From contig JAYTXC010000185.1 in assembly GCA_043743145.1 (NCBI GenBank), forward strand, positions 1 through 17,094: DNA of 17,094 nt, read 5' to 3'. The position numbers and the translations under genes were made by a program. Below, piece by piece: positions 7,211-15,084 of the stretch (the stretch's first letter is position 1; every line of letters begins with the position of its first letter). Origin of the DNA: JANYGA01 sp043743145. GTDB lineage: Bacteria > Vulcanimicrobiota > Vulcanimicrobiia > Vulcanimicrobiales > Vulcanimicrobiaceae. The notes under the pieces were generated by a model that saw only the letters and a list, made by a program, of their open reading frames with translations, searched no databases and had not been told where the DNA came from.

Positions 7211-9342
7211 GCGCGCTTCGCGTCGGTATCGATGTTGGCGGAACGTTCACCGACGTCGTGGTCGTCGATGCGGCGACGCGTGCGATTCTGGTTCGCATCA
7301 AGGTGCCGACCACACACGACGCAGCCGAGGGTGTCGCGGCCGGCATCGTTGCGGGGCTCGAGCGCGCGCTCGCCGCACCGGGCGTGGATGCCGCGCGTAT
7401 CGCGTTCATCGCACACTCGACCACGCAGGCAACGAACGCCTTGCTTGAGGGTGACGTCGCGCGTGTGGGAATCGTCGGCTTGCACGGCGCGTTTGCTTTT
7501 TTCGCACGTCGCCAACTTCGCGTGCCGCCGATCGTGCTTGCGGAAAATGCGACGTTCGCGCCGATGATCGCGTTCGCGCGCGCGAACGACGACGCCGCAA
7601 TAGCGCGTGCCATCGCTGAGCTTGTGGCAAGCGGTGCGGATGCGATCGTTGCGAGCGAAGCGTTTGGCGTCGATCGTCCGTCGGCCGAACGTCGCACGGT
7701 CGCGCTCGTCCGCGAACGCGGTATCGCGGCGACGGCGGGTCACGAAGTTGCGACGACGCACGGTCTGCGCGCGCGGACACGCACCGCGACACTCAATGCC
7801 GCAATCTTACCGCGCATGGTGCGCACGTCGCAGATGACGGCCGACGCCGTGACCCGTGCGGGTATCGGTGTGCCGCTGATGATCATGCGCAGCGACGGCG
7901 GTGTGATGGATGTCGGCGAAGTCGCGCGGCGGCCGATTCTCACGATGCTCTCCGGTCCCGCCGCGGGAATCGCGGGCGCGCTCTTGCACGAAAACGTCAC
8001 CGACGGGATCTTCATCGAGGTCGGTGGTACGAGCGCGGATTGCTCGGTGATTCGGCGCGGGCAACCGCAGATGCGACCGGCGCGCGTCGGCGGACATCGC
8101 ACGATGCTTCGCACGCTCGACGTGCGCACGCTCGCGATCGCGGGCGGGAGTGTCGTTCGCATCGACGCAGAGGCGCGCGGTATCGGTGCGCTACGCGGTG
8201 TCGGGCCGCGCTCGGCGCACATTGCGGGGCTCGCGTACGCGTGTTTCGTCGAACCGCACGCGTTCGTCGACGCGCGCGTCGTCTTCGTGCGACCGCAGCC
8301 GGGCGACGGCGAAGATTGTGTCGCGCTCGCGCTGGGCGACGGGCGCCGCGTCGCGCTCACGCCGACGTGCGCGGCGAATTTGCTCGGCTACGTGCGCGAG
8401 ACCGATTTTTCGCATGGCGATGCGACGAGCGCGCGCATCGCGTTCGGATTGGTCGGCGAGCGCATCGGTATCGCGGGCGACGACCTCGCTCGCGCGGTGC
8501 TCGAGCGCGCGACGGCGATCGTGCGCGCGACGATCGACGAGCTCGTCGCCGATTACGATCTCGTCGCGAGTGACGTCGAGCTCGTCGGCGGCGGCGGCGG
8601 CGCGGCAGCGCTCGTGCCCTTCGTCGCGGAACGGCTCGGGTTACGGCACCGCATCGCGCGTGATGCCGAAGTCATCTCACCGCTTGGCGTCGCGCTCGCG
8701 CTCGTGCGCGACGTCGTGGAACGCACGATCGTCGCACCGACGCCGGACGATGTCGTACGCGTGCGTCGCGAGGCGATCGATCGCGTCGTTGCGGCGGGCG
8801 CGGCACCGGGTCTCGTCGAGGTCGTCGTCGATATCGACGCGCGGCGCAATCTCGTCCGCGCCACGGCAACCGGTGCGACGGCTGCGGTCGCGCAAACGAG
8901 CGAATTCGTTGCGGCGACGCATGCGGAGAAACGCGATGCGGCCGCCCGTACGTTACGCGTCGAGGTTTCGCGCCTGCGCGATGCGGGTGCGTTTGGCGAC
9001 TTCACGCTCTTCGACGCACCGCACGGGACGTCGCGCGAACTGCGCGATGTGAGCGTCGTCGATACCCGTGGCGTGGTGCGACTGTCGCTTCGACGCGCGT
9101 CACTCGAACGAACGACGGTCGGTAAACTCGCGCGCGCGCTCGAGCAAGTTCTGGAATCCGCAACGGCATTCGGTGATGTCGGTCGCGCACTTCCCGAAAT
9201 CCACCTCGCCTACAACGCGCGACTCGCCGATCTCGGCACGCTCGCCGAATCCGATCATGTCCTCGCGCTCGCATCAGAAGAAGTGCGCGGCCTCAACGAC
9301 TCGCTGCCCGTCGCGATAATCGCCGCGGTGCGCGACGCGTGA
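7201..9342 (+). CDS. HyuA-type hydantoinase/5-oxoprolinase family protein, about 713 aa
   Basis: Members of this family use ATP to open cyclic amides (hydantoins, 5-oxoproline) or act as subunits of acetone or acetophenone carboxylases. The N-terminal ASKHA phosphate loop is clear: GIDVGGTFTDVVVVD at residues 9-23. HSTTQATNALLEG, RSDGGVMDV, LSGPAAGIAGAL, VGGTSADCSVI and a glycine run before AAALVPFVAERLG follow in the order expected for HyuA. The last 150 residues are less conserved by eye. Length matches HyuA (about 690-720 aa). ATG 7201 is chosen; GTG 7207 would give a GTGA overlap with the preceding stop instead. HyuA usually pairs with HyuB, and no HyuB is in the window. Coupling to the transporter suggests it processes the imported compound. 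The 3' end overlaps the convergent ferritin-like gene by 50 nt. Confidence 0.85.
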   Translation: MAVSALRVGIDVGGTFTDVVVVDAATRAILVRIKVPTTHDAAEGVAAGIVAGLERALAAPGVDAARIAFIAHSTTQATNALLEGDVARVGIVGLHGAFAFFARRQLRVPPIVLAENATFAPMIAFARANDDAAIARAIAELVASGADAIVASEAFGVDRPSAERRTVALVRERGIAATAGHEVATTHGLRARTRTATLNAAILPRMVRTSQMTADAVTRAGIGVPLMIMRSDGGVMDVGEVARRPILTMLSGPAAGIAGALLHENVTDGIFIEVGGTSADCSVIRRGQPQMRPARVGGHRTMLRTLDVRTLAIAGGSVVRIDAEARGIGALRGVGPRSAHIAGLAYACFVEPHAFVDARVVFVRPQPGDGEDCVALALGDGRRVALTPTCAANLLGYVRETDFSHGDATSARIAFGLVGERIGIAGDDLARAVLERATAIVRATIDELVADYDLVASDVELVGGGGGAAALVPFVAERLGLRHRIARDAEVISPLGVALALVRDVVERTIVAPTPDDVVRVRREAIDRVVAAGAAPGLVEVVVDIDARRNLVRATATGATAAVAQTSEFVAATHAEKRDAAARTLRVEVSRLRDAGAFGDFTLFDAPHGTSRELRDVSVVDTRGVVRLSLRRASLERTTVGKLARALEQVLESATAFGDVGRALPEIHLAYNARLADLGTLAESDHVLALASEEVRGLNDSLPVAIIAAVRDA

Positions 9343-10207
9343 GGCCGTGCCCGAGCGCCGCTTCCAAGACGCGACGCCAGCGCGGGAGCGACGGGATTTT
9401 GAGCACGAGCTTCGCGATCTTCGGGAGCACGCTTGGAACGAGCAGGGCCTCGGGCATTGCCGCCATGTACCGCTCTTGTTCGCTCACGCACGATTGTAAA
9501 AAATTGCGCCACGTGATGTCATCGAAGATCGTAAACGCGCCTGCGGCGGCAAAGCCGACGCCCTGCGTCTTGGGCGCGCCCTTCGCACCAGGAGCGAACG
9601 TGGTCACGATGCGTTTGACCGCACGCGCATATCCGAGACCCGTTGAGACGGCCGTAAAGATGCTCGCGCCGCGGCCGCGGCGGATTCGCTCGTAGGCGAT
9701 CCAGTTCACGAAAAACGTCACGTGACGTGCTTCTTCGAGCATCACGATATCGAAGATGTCGGTGAGCTCGGGAACGAAGAGTTGAATCTGGCGCGCGAGG
9801 CCGAAAATACCCATGCCGAGGAATGAATCGATACACTCTTCGTAGCCGAAATCTAAGAATGCACGCTCGGAGAAGTCGTCGGATGGCGCCGGGATCGGCG
9901 CGACGGCGATGCCGTAGAACGCGAGCATGGCTTCGAGGAGTCGGCCATGACGCGTCTCCTCGACACCCTGCATCGCGAGTGCTTCGCGGATGTGCGGATC
10001 GGTCACGGTCTGCGCATATCGCGTGACCATGATGCCCGCGTTCTTCTCCGCTGCGAGTGCGACGCCCCAAAAGGGAATCGAACGCAGCCGGTCGATGGAG
10101 ACGGCATCGAGCGTAGGCCACGGAAGATCCGCGGGGTCGAACTGCCGATGAGACTCGATAAAAGATTGGCAGAAGAGGGTCTTGTGGGCTTGCGAGCCGT
10201 CGGTCAT
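9293..10207 (-). CDS. Ferritin-like diiron protein, about 304 aa
   Basis: The protein has the metal ligand pattern of a four-helix-bundle diiron enzyme: Glu54 in AAEKNAG, then GVEETRH with Glu83/84 and His87, Glu123/124 in YEECID, and MLEEARH with Glu158/159 and His162. Two EExRH motifs separated by a lone Glu is the arrangement of ferritin-like oxidases and oxygenases. No signal peptide is visible. The C-terminal 60 residues end in an Arg-rich tail (RRAPRRLSRRAASR), which falls partly in the 50-nt overlap with the convergent HyuA gene. The specific reaction cannot be assigned; AurF-like oxygenase, fatty-acyl desaturase-like or redox-stress roles are all possible. ATG 10207 is preferred over GTG 10216; a GTGAGTGAG stretch immediately precedes it. 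Confidence 0.75.
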   Translation of the reverse strand: MTDGSQAHKTLFCQSFIESHRQFDPADLPWPTLDAVSIDRLRSIPFWGVALAAEKNAGIMVTRYAQTVTDPHIREALAMQGVEETRHGRLLEAMLAFYGIAVAPIPAPSDDFSERAFLDFGYEECIDSFLGMGIFGLARQIQLFVPELTDIFDIVMLEEARHVTFFVNWIAYERIRRGRGASIFTAVSTGLGYARAVKRIVTTFAPGAKGAPKTQGVGFAAAGAFTIFDDITWRNFLQSCVSEQERYMAAMPEALLVPSVLPKIAKLVLKIPSLPRWRRVLEAALGHGLTRRAPRRLSRRAASR

Positions 10208-10258
10208 CTCACTCACTCTCGCGAGGCGGCAAGCGAATCCCTAGTCGATCGCTCGATC
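10208..10258. promoter_or_regulatory. Very short divergent intergenic region
   Basis: Only 51 nt separate the chosen starts of the ferritin-like gene (ATG 10207, minus strand) and the glycosyltransferase gene (GTG 10259, plus strand). Any two promoters must overlap here or reach into the opposite coding region. No clear -35/-10 elements are visible. It holds part of a CTCACTCACT stretch, the complement of the AGTG repeat unit seen at 2977-2992. Confidence 0.35.
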
Positions 10259-11752
10259 GTGCTCGCAGTCATCGCTGCCATGGCGACCTTCATCGTACAC
10301 ATCGCCGTTGCCGGCCGTTACGGATATCAACGCGACGAACTTTATTTCATGAGCTGCGCGCGACATCTTGCGTGGGGCTACGTGGATCAGCCACCGTTGA
10401 TCGCGGTGATTGCGAAAATCTCACTCGCACTTTTCGGCGACTCGCTCTACGCGATTCGCCTGCTGCCGGCAATCGCCGCCGCGGTGACCGTCGTCGTCAC
10501 GGGTCGCATGGTGCGACGATTCGGCGGAGGACCCGTCGCACAGGCCCTCGCGATGATCGGGATCGCACTCGCGCCGTTCTTTCTTGCGGTAGGCAATCTG
10601 CTCACGATGAACGCATTCGAGCCGCTGCTGTGGCTCGTGGCCGCGTATCTTTTCGTTAAGGCGGATGAGAGCGATCGGATCGCCCTGTGGACGGCGCTCG
10701 GCGTCGTCAGCGGGCTCGGGCTCATCAACAAATACTCGATGTTTTTTTATCTGGGCTCGTGCGTGGTCGCGATCGCACTCACGCCGTCGCGTCGATCACT
10801 CGCACGACCGGGGTTCGCGCTCGCCGTCGCGATTGCGGCCGCAATCGTCGCGCCGACGCTCGTGTGGCAAGCGCAGCACGATTGGCCGCAACTCGCGGTC
10901 TTGCACGATGCCGCAGCGATGAAAAACGTCGTCGTCGGTCCACTCGGTTTCTACGCGCAACAAATGTTGATGATGAATCCACTCGCGGCCCCGATGTGGA
11001 TTGCGGGGCTCGTCGCGCTCTTTTGCGCCCCGCGGGCGCGCGCGTTTCGCTGGTATGGCATCGCGTATGTAATTCTCTCGGGGCTCTACCTCGTACTCGG
11101 CGCGAAGATCTATTATCTCGCGCCGATCTATCCCGTTCTCTTCGCCGCGGGCGCCGCGGCGATCGAGACGCAACTCGCGCGCGTCCGTATCGCAACGGTC
11201 GCGTATCTCGCGGCGCTGTTGGTCGTCGGTTTCGCGATCGCGCCCGAAGCGTATCCGCTCCTGCCACTGCCGACGTTTTTGCGATACGAGCACGTCCTGG
11301 ATTTCCGCAGCATCAAGATGGAGAAGCATCCCACGGGTCGCGTGCCGCAACACTTCGCCGACATGCTCGGCTGGAACACGCTCGTCGCCTCGCTCGCGCG
11401 CGTGAACGAGGCGCTCCCGCTCGGTGAACGTCGTGAGGCCGTGATTCTTACGCACGATTATGGTCAGGCCTCCGCCGTCGATATCCTCGGAGCAAAGATC
11501 GGTTTACCGCGCGCCATCAGCGGCCACAACACGTACTTTCTTTACGGCACGCGCGGAGCAAGCGGGCGCGTCGTCCTCGCAATCGGCTACGATGCGGCTA
11601 CGCTCGGTCGCGAATTTGCATCAGTCGAGCGCGTCGGCTTTTACCACGACGACGACGTGTTACCCGACTCTAACGATTTGGTCATTTATAAATGTACGCA
11701 TCCGCGCGAACCCATCGCAGCCTGGTGGCCGCAGATGCGGCGATATATCTAG
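10259..11752 (+). CDS. GT39/GT-C family membrane glycosyltransferase, about 497 aa
   Basis: An integral membrane transferase of the PMT/ArnT type, which takes a sugar from a polyprenyl-phosphate donor and adds it to lipid, protein or glycan on the outer face of the membrane. The first helix is followed by GRYGYQRDELYFM with Asp26-Glu27, the acidic pair of the first loop, then GYVDQPPL with Asp43, all standard for bacterial GT39-like proteins. About 10 hydrophobic segments follow, then a soluble C-terminal domain of about 150 residues. The start is uncertain. GTG 10184 has a better ribosome site (AGAAGAGGG at 10171-10179) and ATG 10148 is also in frame, but both overlap the divergent gene, and codons 10184-10220 include ACT and TCT, rare in this DNA. 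Acceptor and donor are not determined. It ends at TAG inside a CTAG shared with the methyltransferase stop. Confidence 0.8.
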   Translation: MLAVIAAMATFIVHIAVAGRYGYQRDELYFMSCARHLAWGYVDQPPLIAVIAKISLALFGDSLYAIRLLPAIAAAVTVVVTGRMVRRFGGGPVAQALAMIGIALAPFFLAVGNLLTMNAFEPLLWLVAAYLFVKADESDRIALWTALGVVSGLGLINKYSMFFYLGSCVVAIALTPSRRSLARPGFALAVAIAAAIVAPTLVWQAQHDWPQLAVLHDAAAMKNVVVGPLGFYAQQMLMMNPLAAPMWIAGLVALFCAPRARAFRWYGIAYVILSGLYLVLGAKIYYLAPIYPVLFAAGAAAIETQLARVRIATVAYLAALLVVGFAIAPEAYPLLPLPTFLRYEHVLDFRSIKMEKHPTGRVPQHFADMLGWNTLVASLARVNEALPLGERREAVILTHDYGQASAVDILGAKIGLPRAISGHNTYFLYGTRGASGRVVLAIGYDAATLGREFASVERVGFYHDDDVLPDSNDLVIYKCTHPREPIAAWWPQMRRYI

Positions 11753-12456
11753 CGCGGGTGACCGACATACGCGTCGCGACCCGCTCCGATCGAGATGCGA
11801 TTGAAACGGAGGTTCGCGCCCGCAAACGCCGTTTCGTAGATCGCATCGCTAAAGAGTCCGATCTCGTGACGCTCGAAAAAACGTTCGACACCTTTGAGTG
11901 ATGCCACGAGATAGTGATAATCGAGGATGCCGATCTTCCCCATTTGCTTGCTCAAACACATGCGTGCAATTTTGAGATCGGGCTCATTGACGAAGACGCT
12001 TTCGAGCGTGCCCGGGCGATAGGCCGAAGGCGCGATGGCGTATGGCTCGATCACGACGATCCCCGTCGGTTCGAGATGCGTCGCGATGTGTGCGAGCATC
12101 GCATCGAGGCGAGCGGGGAGGCGCGCGAATGCGGAACTGCCGCCGAGTGAGACGATCGCATCGTAACGCTCGCCGAGTTCGAATGTCGTGAGGTCGGCCG
12201 GATCGACGACGATCTCCGGCGTGCGCGATCGCGCGAGGGCGACGCGCGTAAGATCGGCCTCGATCCCGCGAGCGGTGAAGCCCGCGGTCGCAAACGTGGC
12301 GAGATGCGCACCCGTCCCACAACCGATTTCGAGCAGCGAACGCGCGCCCGGAACTTCGGCACGCAGGAACGCAGCGACCGTCGCGGCAGACGCGGCGCGA
12401 TCCACGCCACTCGCCGCATCGATCGTGTCGTAAAAAGCCGTCGTTTGGGTGATCAT
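11749..12456 (-). CDS. Class I SAM-dependent methyltransferase, 235 aa
   Basis: The protein has a Rossmann-fold SAM site: SLLEIGCGTGAHL (motif I, residues 40-52), GIEAD at 64-68 with the acidic residue that binds the ribose, then a PADLTTFELGERYDAIVSLGGSS stretch covering motifs II to post-II. This is the general layout of small-molecule methyltransferases such as those acting on sugars, quinones or natural products. The substrate cannot be read from the sequence. No membrane segment or signal peptide is visible. AAGGGA lies two bases before ATG 12456, somewhat close for a ribosome site. It is convergent with the glycosyltransferase and divergent from the FAD oxidoreductase, so its role may be separate from the amino-sugar genes. 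Confidence 0.85.
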   Translation of the reverse strand: MITQTTAFYDTIDAASGVDRAASAATVAAFLRAEVPGARSLLEIGCGTGAHLATFATAGFTARGIEADLTRVALARSRTPEIVVDPADLTTFELGERYDAIVSLGGSSAFARLPARLDAMLAHIATHLEPTGIVVIEPYAIAPSAYRPGTLESVFVNEPDLKIARMCLSKQMGKIGILDYHYLVASLKGVERFFERHEIGLFSDAIYETAFAGANLRFNRISIGAGRDAYVGHPR

Positions 12457-12509
12457 CGTCCCTTGAGTTCCGCGCGGGAAGAGAATATGCCGCGTGGGTC
12501 CGCGAGCGG
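12457..12509. promoter_or_regulatory. Short divergent intergenic region
   Basis: 53 nt lie between the methyltransferase start and GTG 12510 of the FAD oxidoreductase. Promoters for both directions should lie here or extend into coding sequence. I see no clear promoter boxes and no strong ribosome site before GTG 12510. Confidence 0.3.
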
Positions 12510-13910
12510 GTGAATGCGCGCGTGGTCGGAAACTTTTCGCGCGTGGAAGACCGCTACGACGTTCTCGTTATCGGCGGCGGCAATGCGGGGTGCGCGGCCG
12601 CGCTCGCCGCCGCGCGTTCGGGCGCGCGGACGTTGCTCGTCGAACGTTACGGCTTTCTCGGGGGGACCGCGACGGCCGCGATGGTCGGGCCGTGGATGAC
12701 GTATCATTCGGGTACCGAGCGCATCGTCGGCGGCATCGCACAGGAGATCGTGGATCGGCTCATCGTGCTCGGCGGTTCGCAAGGCCACATCGTCGATGCG
12801 TCGGATTATGTCCCGACGATCACGCCATTCGACCCCGAGATTCACAAGGCGTTGCTCTTCGATCTCATGCGCGAAAGCGGCGTGCATCTGCTCTTGCACG
12901 CATACTTTCTCGACGCGCTTCGTGACGACGCGGGCAGCGTCGTCGGTGCGCGCGTCGCGACCGTCGCGGGCTTGCGCGATTATCGTGCGACGATCACGAT
13001 CGATGCGTCGGCCGATGCCTACGTTGCGGTCGCGGCGGGCGCGCGCGTGCATCAGGGGGACGACCGCGGACGCGTGCAGCCAGCGAGCCTAATGTTTCGG
13101 ATAAGTCACGTCGATCTGGAGAAAACCGCCGCCTACGTGCGCGAACATCCGAGCGAGATGCGCACGACGCTTCCACCGAGCGCGCGTCGCGCCACGACGC
13201 TCACGGCGGTGGCAGGCCTCTACGAACTCTGGAATCGCGCGCGTGAAAACGGTGTCGACGTGCCGCGCGAACTCGTTTCGTTCTTCATCTCGCCCTATCC
13301 CGACGAAGTCACGGTGAACATGACGCGCGTGATCGATATCGATCCGCTCGATCCGGATGATTTGACGCGCGCCGAAATTGAAGCGCGCGCCCAGGCGATG
13401 CGGCTCATGGAATTTTTCCGCCGCGACGTTCCCGGGTTCGCAAACGCTCGCATCGCGGCAACCGCGACGCAGATCGGCATTCGCGAATCGCGCCGCATCG
13501 CGGGCGTCTACACACTCACGCGCGACGACGTGGTACGTGCGCGTGAATTCGACGACGCGATCGCCCGCAGCGCCTATCCGATCGATATTCATAATCCTTC
13601 GGGCTCGGGCACGACGACGCATCGCTTGCCGCCGGGTGCGAGCTACGAAATTCCCTACCGCTGCCTCGTGCCGGAATCTGTGGATGGCTTGCTCGTCGCG
13701 GGACGCTGTATCTCGACCACGCACGAAGCGCTCGCATCGACGCGGCTCACGCCGACCGTGATGACGCTCGGCCAAGCGGCGGGTACGGCGGCAGCGCGTT
13801 GCGTCGCACGCGGAATCGCGCCGCGTGCGATCGATACGATGGATCTACGCGCGCGCTTGATCGCGAGCGGCGTCGATTTGCGTCGCCCGAAAGCCGCGCA
13901 CGCGCCATGA
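12510..13910 (+). CDS. FAD-dependent oxidoreductase (FAD_oxidored-like), 466 aa
   Basis: A flavoprotein of the glutathione-reductase fold. YDVLVIGGGNAGCAAALAAA (residues 16-35) is the dinucleotide-binding GxGxxG loop, with the ribose-binding Glu46 in LLVER; GFLGGTATAAMVGPW (48-62) is typical of the PF12831-like group. The C-terminus has DGLLVAGRCIS and THEALASTRLTPTVMTLGQ followed by AAGTAAA, the second FAD-contact region. Such proteins are common beside carbohydrate genes, but their reactions are mostly unknown. No signal peptide is visible. GTG 12510 is used; GTG 12543 would begin at VEDRYDVLVIGGG, is nearer the usual start, and has a weak GGAAA upstream. The stop overlaps the next ATG (ATGA, 13907-13910). 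It heads a tightly coupled unit with the metallopeptidase-like protein, kinase and NanE. Confidence 0.85.
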   Translation: MNARVVGNFSRVEDRYDVLVIGGGNAGCAAALAAARSGARTLLVERYGFLGGTATAAMVGPWMTYHSGTERIVGGIAQEIVDRLIVLGGSQGHIVDASDYVPTITPFDPEIHKALLFDLMRESGVHLLLHAYFLDALRDDAGSVVGARVATVAGLRDYRATITIDASADAYVAVAAGARVHQGDDRGRVQPASLMFRISHVDLEKTAAYVREHPSEMRTTLPPSARRATTLTAVAGLYELWNRARENGVDVPRELVSFFISPYPDEVTVNMTRVIDIDPLDPDDLTRAEIEARAQAMRLMEFFRRDVPGFANARIAATATQIGIRESRRIAGVYTLTRDDVVRAREFDDAIARSAYPIDIHNPSGSGTTTHRLPPGASYEIPYRCLVPESVDGLLVAGRCISTTHEALASTRLTPTVMTLGQAAGTAAARCVARGIAPRAIDTMDLRARLIASGVDLRRPKAAHAP

Positions 13911-14185
13911 CGATCGAGATCGTCGATCTCGGCGACTGGGGCGCGGCGACGCTCGTCTCCGAGTACGATCCACAGGGCGATACGATCCGAATCAACGCGC
14001 GTGCGATTGCGGTCGTCCGTTACGCTCTCGGTGATGCGGAAGCTCGACGCTTTACCTCGGTAGCGATCGCACACGAACGGTACCATCGCGCATATCCCGA
14101 TGCATCCGAAGTGCAAGCGCACGCCGCCGCGCGTGAAGCGACCGGCGTCGATCCCGCCCGGTTCGAAGCGTTGCTCGCGCGATGA
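13907..14185 (+). CDS. Small HExxH protein resembling ImmA/IrrE or minigluzincin core, 92 aa
   Basis: The 92-residue product has a DTIRINARAI strand (25-34), then ARRFTSVAIAHERYH (46-60), which closely parallels the RRFTLAHELGH helix of ImmA/IrrE-type peptidases. His56, Glu57 and His60 form an HExxH zinc motif and Glu68 (in SEVQAHAAA) is a candidate third ligand; Glu77 is another. Minigluzincins are known single-domain zinc peptidases of about 100 residues, so the size can be functional. There is no signal peptide or DNA-binding domain. It overlaps both neighbours by 4 nt (ATGA at 13907 and 14182), so it is made together with the FAD enzyme and the kinase. It may be a peptidase, a degenerate regulator or a metal-binding subunit; which one is unknown. 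Confidence 0.6.
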   Translation: MTIEIVDLGDWGAATLVSEYDPQGDTIRINARAIAVVRYALGDAEARRFTSVAIAHERYHRAYPDASEVQAHAAAREATGVDPARFEALLAR

Positions 14186-15084
14186 GCCTCTTTGCGGGAA
14201 TCGATGGTGGCCAATCGTCGACCGTCGCTACGATCGGTACGGTGACCGCCTCGCTCGGGTATGGGATTGGCCCGCCTTGCGATCTCGTCGGCGAATCGCG
14301 CGATGCCGGTCGGCAACGTGCCGCGCTCGAAGCCGCGCTCGATGCGGCCTGTGACGTTGCGAACGTCGCGCGCGATATCTGCTTCGATGGCATCGTTGTG
14401 GGAATCAGCGGCTTCGATGCGGGGATCTCGCACGTGCCCGATCTCACACACCGCGCGACGCGCGTGCGGGTCGTTCACGATACGGAGATCGCACACGCGG
14501 GTGCGCTCGGGGGTGCGGCGGGCATCGTCGTCATCGCGGGCACGGGAAGCGTCGCACTCGGCAACGAGGCACCGGGAACGCCATTCATCCGCGCCGGTGG
14601 TTGGGGATATTTTTTCGGCGACGAGGGAAGCGCACTTTGGATCGCGCGTACGGCGCTGCGGCGCGCAATGGTGCGTGCCGATCGCGACGAGCCCTCGAAG
14701 CTCGGCGATCTCGCGCTCGCGTCGTTCGGCGCGCGAAGTTTACGCGAGATCCAGCATGCCTTCGCGCACGGTGAGATCGGCCGCCCGACACTCGCCGCCT
14801 TCGCAAGCGACGTCCTCCTTACCGCCGCCGACGGCGACGCTGACGCGCGGGATGTCCGCGCAGCAGCCGCGCTCGAACTCGCCGATTGCGTCGCAACGGT
14901 CGATCGTCGCCTCGAACCGACGTCGTTTCGCCTCGTTTCGTACGCGGGCGGCGTTTTTCGTGACGCGGCCTTCGTCGACGCATTTGGCGCGGCGCTCACC
15001 GAGGCGGTACCACACGCCGATCTCGTCGCACCCGTCGGAGATCCGGCCAGCGGCGCGCTCGTGCTCGCGCGGAGGCTGAAGTAG
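14182..15084 (+). CDS. BadF/BadG-type (N-acetyl)amino-sugar kinase, 300 aa
   Basis: An ASKHA-fold kinase like N-acetylglucosamine kinase, which phosphorylates GlcNAc (or a related hexosamine) at C6 with ATP in the cytoplasm. FAGIDGGQSST (residues 4-14) is phosphate loop 1, IAGTGSVALGN (about 117-127) phosphate loop 2, GGWGYFFGDEGSALWIA (about 138-154) the conserved sugar- and ATP-site block, and SYAGGVFRD the adenosine loop. Length (300 aa) matches NAGK-type members; the family also includes BadF/BcrA activases, but the CxG-type iron-sulfur ligands of those are absent. It starts in an ATGA overlap with the HExxH gene and its TAG touches the GTG start of nanE by one base. With NanE downstream, ManNAc is a credible substrate as well as GlcNAc. 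Confidence 0.85.
   Translation: MSLFAGIDGGQSSTVATIGTVTASLGYGIGPPCDLVGESRDAGRQRAALEAALDAACDVANVARDICFDGIVVGISGFDAGISHVPDLTHRATRVRVVHDTEIAHAGALGGAAGIVVIAGTGSVALGNEAPGTPFIRAGGWGYFFGDEGSALWIARTALRRAMVRADRDEPSKLGDLALASFGARSLREIQHAFAHGEIGRPTLAAFASDVLLTAADGDADARDVRAAAALELADCVATVDRRLEPTSFRLVSYAGGVFRDAAFVDAFGAALTEAVPHADLVAPVGDPASGALVLARRLK

Larger units (their letters stand above)
5061..14070. repeat. Dispersed GCGATCGC octamer (HIP1-like)
   Basis: The palindrome GCGATCGC was located at 5061, 5714, 5918, 6458, 8134, 10769, 11234, 12225, 13557 and 14063 (start positions). All copies are inside genes on either strand. It is identical to the core of the cyanobacterial HIP1 element, but frequent GCG-ATC-GCN codon runs could also create it. 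Confidence 0.5.
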
